Assembly: GCF_029227915.1 (NCBI RefSeq)
Contig: NC_079883.1
Location: 9,796,001-9,860,000, forward strand
Length of the DNA stretch: 64,000 nucleotides
Source of the DNA: Hydractinia symbiolongicarpus
Taxonomy: Eukaryota > Cnidaria > Hydrozoa > Anthoathecata > Hydractiniidae
Direction: 5' to 3'
Part shown: piece after piece, positions 53,516-64,000 of the stretch
Layout of the letters: each line of letters opens with the position of its first letter
Numbering within the stretch: the first letter of the stretch is position 1
Translations under genes and position numbers: made by a program
The notes under the pieces: generated by a model
Database searches by the model: none
The model's input: only the letters and a program-made list of their open reading frames with translations
What the model was told of the DNA's origin: nothing

Positions 53516-53635
53516 GTCTACGGCCATACCACGATGAACACACCCGTTCTCGTCTGATCACGGAAGTTAAGCATCGTCGGGCCGGGATAGTACTTGGATG
53601 GGGGACCGCCTGGGAACTCCCGGTGTCGTAGGCTT
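53516..53635 (+). rRNA. 5S rRNA: 5S ribosomal RNA
   Basis: As 3623-3742, with B-type flanks. Confidence 0.97.
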
Positions 53636-53984
53636 TTCATTTTCATTTGTTGCCTTTTCATTTCAATGGTGCTGTGATATATTTCTTGTTATAACAATTA
53701 AGGAACGTGGCGGTTGTTGAAAGTGTTTCCTATGACATTTTCCTACGACATTTTCAGGTGATAGTACGAGAAAAAAGAGCTTTCAAATGCATACAAACTC
53801 GATCTATTGCCGATCATCCAATAACCCTGACGGAATGGCAAATAAAATAAAATTCCGCCGCCTTCCGAGGACTTATATCGCAATCACGTTTCGTAACAGC
53901 CAAGCGAGGTTTTACCTTAGCGTTTAAGTCACCACCGACATTTGGCCGCGCAACTTTTCTAAGCTCATTCATTTTGACTTAAGG

Positions 53985-54149
53985 AGGGGGCGAGCGCGGA
54001 CGCAGGCCCCCACTACCAGAAATTGTACGGTCGAGTTACTGACGTTTGCAGTAATCGCAGAGGTCAGCCCAAGCGTAGTGCAATGCAAGAGCCTCACTCT
54101 GGAAGAAAACCCTCATTGATCAGTCTTTACTTCCCCGTCAGGTAAGTAT
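53985..54149 (-). ncRNA. U1: U1 snRNA
   Basis: As 4070-4234. PSE-like motif at 54193-54206. Confidence 0.93.
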
Positions 54150-54339
54150 GAGTTGGAACTGCACCGTAGCATGAGGGTACCCTTCAAAGTTTGTTAATGC
54201 TTGTGGCTTGAGTGTGTTATAAACTGCCGTGTCGCGGGGCATAGGCTGTATTCTCCCCCAGTGTACGCGTTTTGTTCCCGCCGTAGACTATGCAGAGTGC
54301 CGTCGGAAAGAGGACTGCTATTATTCTTTTATTGCTTAT

Positions 54340-54526
54340 GTGGGCCGCCATCGGTAATAGTGCAACACCAAGGCAACCCGTGGTCACGGCGTGAATGAAT
54401 CCACCTCCATGACCCAAGGCCAAAAATCAGATTAATATACTGACCATTCAGAGAATGGCCTACCAGATATTAAACTGATAAGAACAGATACTACACTTGA
54501 TCTTAGCCATTAGGCCGAGAAGCGAT
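54340..54526 (-). ncRNA. U2: U2 snRNA
   Basis: As 4425-4611. PSE-like motif at 54567-54580. Confidence 0.95.
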
Positions 54527-54848
54527 AAAGAACAAGCGTTGCCATGATAGGCATCGTCCACACACCGTAACTGCTTGTGGAGCATGTCACGTTACTGTAA
54601 AGCTTACAACTGTCACCGCGTACGGATGGACGGCGACATAGTAAAAATCACGGCTGTTGATTTAGCCGTAGGATGGAGAGCGACTGTAGCGAGTGGATGG
54701 TAACTTACATGAATGCTAACAAAGGCGACGATACTAAGTGCGTGATATTACTTTCCAATATGACTGCGTACATTCCGTTTATCAACGCATTACGCCAGAA
54801 CGTGCGCGCGCGTTACACAGTAGACCATGCAGCCGAAATGCGACAGTG

Positions 54849-54921
54849 CGACCCTGCCAGGAGTCGAACCTGGAATCCCCTGATTCGTAGTCAGATGCCT
54901 TATCCATTGGGCCACAGGGCG
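54849..54921 (-). tRNA. trnR-ACG: tRNA-Arg (ACG), subfamily-B form
   Basis: Carries the same C1:C72 mismatch (G at 54921) as the copy at 48973-49045. Confidence 0.85.
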
Positions 54922-55500
54922 ATGCTTATGACTTCGCCCCATCGTTATTTTGGCTTGCGCATTCGTTTTACTTACGACAGAATTCTTCGTGTTTGTAGCC
55001 ATGAAAGAAAGGGACTTCTGTGAGTGAATTTTTTTACTGTGGTCTAATAAAAAAGTCGAAACGCAGTGCCCAATATATGAATTGCTCCTAATAGCCGGAA
55101 ACAGGCCGTGTCGATGATGTAGGCCGACATACGCAACGCAAACCAAAGAACGCTTTATGAAAATCCTAACACGGGCGCGGAAGAAGCCCAAATTAACAGA
55201 GTAGATGTAATGCTGAAGACCTCAAACTCCAGCAGCTTCTCTTTCAGACTATTGCGTCGTGCTACAAATAAAAATTAACATGCTTTCGCATAGTCGCGGC
55301 TCCCAAAACGGACATTATACGATGTACAGAAACACACATTTCTGTTTTCGCGCCAAATCAATTCCCGGGAGTGGTACTTTTACGTCCGCATACTTCGCAC
55401 CGTCTTAAATTATATCTCATTTACACGGTAATGTTTAGTATACTTCTACTGTGATAACAAGCATCGTTTATCGTTGGATTGTTGTAAGAAAACATTAAAA

Positions 55501-56052
55501 ATGAGTGAAGCAGCTTCTCCAAAGAAAATCGCACCCAAGAAGAAACCTGCTGCAAAGAAGACAGCTGATCACCCTAAATATGTGGACATGATCAAGGCTG
55601 CTATCGCTACCCTAAAGGAACGCGGTGGTTCATCTCGCCAAGCTATTACAAAATATATTCATGCAAATTACAAAGTTGCTGAAAACTCAGATCATCATCT
55701 GAAAATGGCTCTTAAACGAGGAGTAACATCAGGCGATTTGATTCAAACTAAAGGCACTGGTGCTTCTGGATCATTCAAGCTAGGTCAGGTAAAAAAAGAA
55801 AAACCTAAGAAAAAGGCCGCAGCAAAAAAGCCAACGGCAAAGAAGCCTACTGCAAAGAAAAGTACACCAAAAAAGAAGCCAGCAAAGAAGAGCACGCCAA
55901 AGAAAGCAGCAAAGAAGCCTGCCACAAAGAAAGCCTCGGCTAAGAAACCAGCAGCTAAGAAACCCACAAAGAAGCCTGTTGCTAAAAAACCTGCAGCAAA
56001 GAAGGTCAAAAAGACTCCCAAAAAGGCAGCAAAGAAGACCGCAAAAAAATAA
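55501..56052 (+). CDS. H1: Linker histone H1
   Basis: Same protein as 5586-6137, without the K124T change of the preceding unit. Stem-loop 56085-56100. Confidence 0.97.
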   Translation: MSEAASPKKIAPKKKPAAKKTADHPKYVDMIKAAIATLKERGGSSRQAITKYIHANYKVAENSDHHLKMALKRGVTSGDLIQTKGTGASGSFKLGQVKKEKPKKKAAAKKPTAKKPTAKKSTPKKKPAKKSTPKKAAKKPATKKASAKKPAAKKPTKKPVAKKPAAKKVKKTPKKAAKKTAKK

Positions 56053-56413
56053 TTTGTGTGTATCTGGCTATTACATTAACAAACGGCTATTTTTATAGCC
56101 ACACATTTACAAAAAAACATTATCTTGGTACAAAGTTAAACTTGTTTAAGTCACTTAAACAGTTAAAAAAGAGTAATTTTAAGATTAGATTCCCTAAGTT
56201 TAAGTATTTTCGTTTTTAAATTTCTTATTTTCTTGCTTTTACTTTTCTTGCCCTTCATATTTTTAACATTGTCAAACTTTATGTAGCATAAAATTTTTAT
56301 GTAGCATAAAATTTAAACAGAAAGCAGAACAAAGTTTGATATAAAAAGCTAGCCGTAATATTTTTTATGGATGTGTGGCTATAAAAATAGCCGTTTTTTG
56401 TTTGGTAAGATGC

Positions 56414-56827
<414 letters not shown>

Positions 56828-57305
56828 TTAAGAAGTCGATGTAGTACGGATACACAAGACGGTCTAAAATGCACTATCGCGCCAAAGTTTTATTTCTCAT
56901 ATTGATTGACAGCTAAGGTTCAAAACAAACCATTTGATTGGTGCTAAGAAAGTAATTTCTGATTGGCTGCATAATGACATTACGCTCATTACTTTAACAT
57001 TTTTATAAAATCTGTGTTTTTTGGCTACGGGAAAACGGCTGTATCTTCTGATACACAAAAGCTTTTGACTTTTTTTTTTTTTAGTAAGTAGCAGAAGGTT
57101 TGGCGAATTCCAACGATGCCAAATTTATTGCCTTACTGAAACATTAAGACCACGAATTTTTAAAAAAACTACAGTTTTACTTAAAAAAATGTACAAAATG
57201 TTCGGAACATTTTGTAATGACGCAACTCTATTGGTTAATTAGGGTGTTTCCACGAGCAGTAGGTAATTTTATGGCCTCTTTTTAAAGCTGTCTGAATTCT
57301 GTTAA

Positions 57306-57662
<357 letters not shown>

Positions 57663-58124
57663 GCGTTGTCATTGCTCAACAAAAACGGCTATTTTTATAG
57701 CCACAAATCTTTTAAAACATTACTTTGTGCACGCTTCCAAATTACACAATGTGTAAAGTCTTGTCACAGTTACATTTATTGCTATACGATACTATGTCAT
57801 ATATGACACAAAAAAAATTTAGAAATACTTTGTAGGGTTAATTTGCCTGGGAGTGTTTCCGTGAAAAGCTGGGTTAAGTTAAATGTAAGCAATAACATGG
57901 ATCAATGTACTTGTCTTTTCTGCAAGTACAGCTAATAATACGTATGAAAAGTGAAGCTAATCCACACACACACATGGGGAAGTATTTTAAATGTAGGCTA
58001 GTGTTCTTAAGCACATTATTTAGAAGTTTTATTAACTTCGGTTAACTTGTAGTGACGCCAAGTAAATGTTTTTTTAAAGATGTGTGGTCTTAAAAAAGAC
58101 CGTTTGTGTTTGGTAGACGTTGGT

Positions 58125-58529
58125 TTACTTGCTGCTTGTGTATTTTGTGACGGCTTTTGTTCCTTCACTGACTGCGTGTTTTGCAAGTTCTCCAGGCAAG
58201 AGAAGACGTACTGCGGTTTGAATTTCACGAGAAGAGATGGTCGACTTTTTGTTTTGAAGAGCCAAACGCGAAGCTTCGGAAGCAATGCGCTCAAAGATGT
58301 CGTTGACAAATGAGTTCATGATGCTCATAGCTTTGCTTGAAACTCCGACATCTGGGTGAACTTGTTTCAAAACATTGTAGATGTAAATAGCATAACTTTC
58401 CTTTCTCTTTCTCTTGCGTTTCTTTTCACCAGTTCCACCAATCTTTCCTCCTTTTTTGCCGGCTCTTTTTTCACCTTTCTTGGCTACTTTAGGTGCCTGT
58501 TTTCCTCCTTTAGCTGCTGCGTCAGACAT
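58125..58529 (-). CDS. H2B: Histone H2B
   Basis: Same protein as 2356-2760. Stem-loop 58086-58101 (minus). Last complete H2B in the window. Confidence 0.98.
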   Translation of the reverse strand: MSDAAAKGGKQAPKVAKKGEKRAGKKGGKIGGTGEKKRKRKRKESYAIYIYNVLKQVHPDVGVSSKAMSIMNSFVNDIFERIASEASRLALQNKKSTISSREIQTAVRLLLPGELAKHAVSEGTKAVTKYTSSK

Positions 58530-58813
58530 GGTTAAAAATTTTTGCTACTTAACTTGTAAATAAGCATTAAACTGCAAGTCAAAACTTTTTGTTTATAAGT
58601 AAAAAAATCGGATCGAATTCGATCCGAAAACGCCGATACGCAATTTAATTGGTTAAAAAAAAAATCTTTTGTTTAATACTTAATTATGATTGGTTAAAAA
58701 AACATGATTTCGATCCTATTTTTATGATGAAAAAACGAGTAAAGTTTATTTCGTTAACACTTACGTTAAATATTCGTACGTTTTTGTATTAACTTACAAA
58801 TCAAATCGCAGTT

Positions 58814-59194
58814 ATGTCTGGACGTGGAAAAGGTGGAAAAGCTAAGGCTAAAGCCAAGACAAGATCCTCAAGAGCTGGACTTCAATTTCCAGTCGGTAGA
58901 GTGCATAGATTCCTTCGTAGAGGGCACTATGCTAACCGAATTGGATCTGGAGCACCAGTTTACTTAGCAGCCGTCTTGGAATATTTATCTGCTGAGATAT
59001 TGGAGTTGGCTGGTAACGCAGCAAGAGACAACAAAAAAGCTAGGATTATTCCAAGACATTTACAATTGGCTGTTCGTAATGATGAAGAATTAAACAAACT
59101 TTTGAGCGGTGTAACCATTGCAGCTGGTGGTGTTTTGCCAAACATTCAAGCTGTCTTACTCCCAAAGAAGAACGACAAAGGACAGAAGAAGTAA
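58814..59194 (+). CDS. H2A: Histone H2A
   Basis: Same protein as 3045-3425. Stem-loop 59217-59232. Confidence 0.98.
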   Translation: MSGRGKGGKAKAKAKTRSSRAGLQFPVGRVHRFLRRGHYANRIGSGAPVYLAAVLEYLSAEILELAGNAARDNKKARIIPRHLQLAVRNDEELNKLLSGVTIAAGGVLPNIQAVLLPKKNDKGQKK

Positions 59195-59391
59195 ACCGCT
59201 ACACTCAGAAAACAACGGCTATTTTTATAGCCACACATCTTTAAAAAAACATTGTTTTTTTCACAAAACTATAACCTTAAAGTCTAATAGATAATCCATG
59301 CATACGCCTTGTCCTAAGTAACTCAAAGAAATTAAATAAAAAAATTTGATCACAACGTCAAAATAAATTGCACGTATTTGCCCCTACTAAT

Positions 59392-59511
59392 GTCTACGGC
59401 CATACCACGATGAACACACCCGTTCTCGTCTGATCACGGAAGTTAAGCATCGTCGGGCCGGGATAGTACTTGGATGGGGGACCGCCTGGGAACTCCCGGT
59501 GTCGTAGGCTT
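59392..59511 (+). rRNA. 5S rRNA: 5S ribosomal RNA
   Basis: As 3623-3742, with B-type flanks. Confidence 0.97.
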
Positions 59512-59860
59512 TTCATTTTCATTTGTTGCCTTTTCATTTCAATGGTGCTGTGATATATTTCTTGTTATAACAATTAAGGAACGTGGCGGTTGTTGAAAGT
59601 GTTTCCTATGACATTTTCCTACGACATTTTCAGGTGATAGTACGAGAAAAAAGAGCTTTCAAATGCATACAAACTCGATCTATTGCCGATCATCCAATAA
59701 CCCTGACGGAATGGCAAATAAAATAAAATTCCGCCGCCTTCCGAGGACTTATATCGCAATCACGTTTCGTAACAGCCAAGCGAGGTTTTACCTTAGCGTT
59801 TAAGTCACCACCGACATTTGGCCGCGCAACTTTTCTAAGCTCATTCATTTTGACTTAAGG

Positions 59861-60025
59861 AGGGGGCGAGCGCGGACGCAGGCCCCCACTACCAGAAATT
59901 GTACGGTCGAGTTACTGACGTTTGCAGTAATCGCAGAGGTCAGCCCAAGCGTAGTGCAATGCAAGAGCCTCACTCTGGAAGAAAACCCTCATTGATCAGT
60001 CTTTACTTCCCCGTCAGGTAAGTAT
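59861..60025 (-). ncRNA. U1: U1 snRNA
   Basis: As 4070-4234. PSE-like motif at 60069-60082. Confidence 0.93.
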
Positions 60026-60215
60026 GAGTTGGAACTGCACCGTAGCATGAGGGTACCCTTCAAAGTTTGTTAATGCTTGTGGCTTGAGTGTGTTATAAAC
60101 TGCCGTGTCGCGGGGCATAGGCTGTATTCTCCCCCAGTGTACGCGTTTTGTTCCCGCCGTAGACTATGCAGAGTGCCGTCGGAAAGAGGACTGCTATTAT
60201 TCTTTTATTGCTTAT

Positions 60216-60402
60216 GTGGGCCGCCATCGGTAATAGTGCAACACCAAGGCAACCCGTGGTCACGGCGTGAATGAATCCACCTCCATGACCCAAGGCCAAA
60301 AATCAGATTAATATACTGACCATTCAGAGAATGGCCTACCAGATATTAAACTGATAAGAACAGATACTACACTTGATCTTAGCCATTAGGCCGAGAAGCG
60401 AT
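60216..60402 (-). ncRNA. U2: U2 snRNA
   Basis: As 4425-4611. PSE-like motif at 60443-60456. Confidence 0.95.
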
Positions 60403-60724
60403 AAAGAACAAGCGTTGCCATGATAGGCATCGTCCACACACCGTAACTGCTTGTGGAGCATGTCACGTTACTGTAAAGCTTACAACTGTCACCGCGTACG
60501 GATGGACGGCGACATAGTAAAAATCACGGCTGTTGATTTAGCCGTAGGATGGAGAGCGACTGTAGCGAGTGGATGGTAACTTACATGAATGCTAACAAAG
60601 GCGACGATACTAAGTGCGTGATATTACTTTCCAATATGACTGCGTACATTCCGTTTATCAACGCATTACGCCAGAACGTGCGCGCGCGTTACACAGTAGA
60701 CCATGCAGCCGAAATGCGACAGTG

Positions 60725-60797
60725 CGACCCTGCCAGGAGTCGAACCTGGAATCCCCTGATTCGTAGTCAGATGCCTTATCCATTGGGCCACAGGGCG
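60725..60797 (-). tRNA. trnR-ACG: tRNA-Arg (ACG), subfamily-B form
   Basis: Same C1:C72 mismatch (G at 60797) as the other two B copies. Confidence 0.85.
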
Positions 60798-61376
60798 ATG
60801 CTTATGACTTCGCCCCATCGTTATTTTGGCTTGCGCATTCGTTTTACTTACGACAGAATTCTTCGTGTTTGTAGCCATGAAAGAAAGGGACTTCTGTGAG
60901 TGAATTTTTTTACTGTGGTCTAATAAAAAAGTCGAAACGCAGTGCCCAATATATGAATTGCTCCTAATAGCCGGAAACAGGCCGTGTCGATGATGTAGGC
61001 CGACATACGCAACGCAAACCAAAGAACGCTTTATGAAAATCCTAACACGGGCGCGGAAGAAGCCCAAATTAACAGAGTAGATGTAATGCTGAAGACCTCA
61101 AACTCCAGCAGCTTCTCTTTCAGACTATTGCGTCGTGCTACAAATAAAAATTAACATGCTTTCGCATAGTCGCGGCTCCCAAAACGGACATTATACGATG
61201 TACAGAAACACACATTTCTGTTTTCGCGCCAAATCAATTCCCGGGAGTGGTACTTTTACGTCCGCATACTTCGCACCGTCTTAAATTATATCTCATTTAC
61301 ACGGTAATGTTTAGTATACTTCTACTGTGATAACAAGCATCGTTTATCGTTGGATTGTTGTAAGAAAACATTAAAA

Positions 61377-61928
61377 ATGAGTGAAGCAGCTTCTCCAAAG
61401 AAAATCGCACCCAAGAAGAAACCTGCTGCAAAGAAGACAGCTGATCACCCTAAATATGTGGACATGATCAAGGCTGCTATCGCTACCCTAAAGGAACGCG
61501 GTGGTTCATCTCGCCAAGCTATTACAAAATATATTCATGCAAATTACAAAGTTGCTGAAAACTCAGATCATCATCTGAAAATGGCTCTTAAACGAGGAGT
61601 AACATCAGGCGATTTGATTCAAACTAAAGGCACTGGTGCTTCTGGATCATTCAAGCTAGGTCAGGTAAAAAAAGAAAAACCTAAGAAAAAGGCCGCAGCA
61701 AAAAAGCCAACGGCAAAGAAGCCTACTGCAAAGAAAAGTACACCAAAAAAGAAGCCAGCAAAGAAGAGCACGCCAAAGAAAGCAGCAAAGAAGCCTGCCA
61801 CAAAGAAAGCCTCGGCTAAGAAACCAGCAGCTAAGAAACCCACAAAGAAGCCTGTTGCTAAAAAACCTGCAGCAAAGAAGGTCAAAAAGACTCCCAAAAA
61901 GGCAGCAAAGAAGACCGCAAAAAAATAA
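61377..61928 (+). CDS. H1: Linker histone H1
   Basis: Same protein as 5586-6137. Stem-loop 61961-61976. Confidence 0.97.
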   Translation: MSEAASPKKIAPKKKPAAKKTADHPKYVDMIKAAIATLKERGGSSRQAITKYIHANYKVAENSDHHLKMALKRGVTSGDLIQTKGTGASGSFKLGQVKKEKPKKKAAAKKPTAKKPTAKKSTPKKKPAKKSTPKKAAKKPATKKASAKKPAAKKPTKKPVAKKPAAKKVKKTPKKAAKKTAKK

Positions 61929-62289
61929 TTTGTGTGTATCTGGCTATTACATTAACAAACGGCTATTTTTATAGCCACACATTTACAAAAAAACATTATC
62001 TTGGTACAAAGTTAAACTTGTTTAAGTCACTTAAACAGTTAAAAAAGAGTAATTTTAAGATTAGATTCCCTAAGTTTAAGTATTTTCGTTTTTAAATTTC
62101 TTATTTTCTTGCTTTTACTTTTCTTGCCCTTCATATTTTTAACATTGTCAAACTTTATGTAGCATAAAATTTTTATGTAGCATAAAATTTAAACAGAAAG
62201 CAGAACAAAGTTTGATATAAAAAGCTAGCCGTAATATTTTTTATGGATGTGTGGCTATAAAAATAGCCGTTTTTTGTTTGGTAAGATGC

Positions 62290-62703
<414 letters not shown>

Positions 62704-63181
62704 TTAAGAAGTCGATGTAGTACGGATACACAAGACGGTCTAAAATGCACTATCGCGCCAAAGTTTTATTTCTCATATTGATTGACAGCTAAGGTTCAAA
62801 ACAAACCATTTAATTGGTGCTAAGAAAGTAATTTCTGATTGGCTGCATAATGACATTACGCTCATTACTTTAACATTTTTATAAAATCTGTGTTTTTTGG
62901 CTACGGGAAAACGGCTGTATCTTCTGATACACAAAAGCTTTTGACTTTTTTTTTTTTTAGTAAGTAGCAGAAGGTTTGGCGAATTCCAACGATGCCAAAT
63001 TTATTGCCTTACTGAAACATTAAGACCACGAATTTTTAAAAAAACTACAGTTTTACTTAAAAAAATGTACAAAATGTTCGGAACATTTTGTAATGACGCA
63101 ACTCTATTGGTTAATTAGGGTGTTTCCACGAGCAGTAGGTAATTTTATGGCCTCTTTTTAAAGCTGTCTGAATTCTGTTAA

Positions 63182-63538
<357 letters not shown>

Positions 63539-63961
63539 GCGTTGTCATTGCTCAACAAAAACGGCTATTTTTATAGCCACAAATCTTTTAAAACATTACT
63601 TTGTGCACGCTTCCAAATTACACAATGTGTAAAGTCTTGTCACAGTTACATTTATTGCTATACGATACTATGTCATATATGACACAAAAAAAATTTAGAA
63701 ATACTTTGTAGGGTTAATTTGCCTGGGAGTGTTTCCGTGAAAAGCTGGGTTAAGTTAAATGTAAGCAATAACATGGATCAATGTACTTGTCTTTTCTGCA
63801 AGTACAGCTAATAATACGTATGAAAAGTGAAGCTAATCCACACACACACATGGGGAAGTATTTTAAATGTAGGCTAGTGTTCTTAAGCACATTATTTAGA
63901 AGTTTTATTAACTTCGGTTAACTTGTAGTGACGCCAAGTAAATGTTTTTTTAAAGATGTGT

Positions 63962-63977
63962 GGTCTTAAAAAAGACC
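63962..63977 (-). terminator. Stem-loop of an H2B lying beyond the window
   Basis: GGTCTT-TTTT-AAGACC on the minus strand. By the normal spacing, the H2B stop codon ends at 64001, one base past the edge. Confidence 0.9.
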
Positions 63978-64000
63978 GTTTGTGTTTGGTAGACGTTGGT

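Overview
The window is one long tandem array from an animal nuclear genome. The unit carries nine genes: the five replication-dependent histones H1, H3, H4, H2B and H2A, plus 5S rRNA, U1 snRNA, U2 snRNA and a tRNA-Arg(ACG). The histone genes have no introns. Each ends in a 16-nt histone 3' stem-loop rather than an obvious poly(A) signal, and the proteins are close to standard animal histones. The histone spacers are very A+T-rich. Together this fits a metazoan with an A+T-rich genome; a cnidarian, perhaps a hydrozoan, is my best guess, but that is inference and the species cannot be fixed from this sequence.

Layout of one unit (first unit, left to right): end of H1 (+) 1-285; H3 (-) 647-1057; H4 (+) 1584-1895; H2B (-) 2356-2760; H2A (+) 3045-3425; 5S rRNA (+) about 3623-3742; U1 (-) about 4070-4234; U2 (-) about 4425-4611; tRNA-Arg (-) 4934-5006; next H1 (+) from 5586. 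H3/H4 and H2B/H2A are divergent pairs sharing promoters. H1/H3 and H4/H2B are convergent pairs whose stem-loops face each other. The non-coding RNA block sits between H2A and H1 and is clearly less A+T-rich than the histone spacers.

Region by region: from 1 to about 42.9 kb there are subfamily-A units with a period of 5852 bp, nearly identical to one another. Between about 42.95 and 44.2 kb the copy carries four single-base homopolymer indels, one of which frameshifts H2B, and then runs into a 500-N gap (44198-44697). From 44698 to the end there are subfamily-B units with a period of 5876 bp. B differs from A by about 12 fixed substitutions, a 22-bp insertion after 5S and one extra CA. In all there are 10 complete H1 copies plus 1 partial, 11 complete H3 plus 1 partial, 12 H4, 10 intact H2B plus 1 frameshifted, 10 complete H2A plus 1 partial, and 10 each of 5S, U1, U2 and tRNA-Arg. 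The twelfth H2B begins just past the right edge.

How the genes work together: the histones package newly replicated DNA; U1 and U2 are the snRNAs that recognise 5' splice sites and branch points; 5S and tRNA-Arg serve translation, and arginine is abundant in core histones. The unit therefore joins Pol II histone genes, Pol II snRNA genes and Pol III genes in one homogenised repeat. The most interesting signals are this linkage, a shared PSE-like motif upstream of both U1 and U2, a conserved A-rich element just after every histone stem-loop that may be the U7-pairing element, and a subfamily-B mutation that breaks the first acceptor pair of the tRNA.
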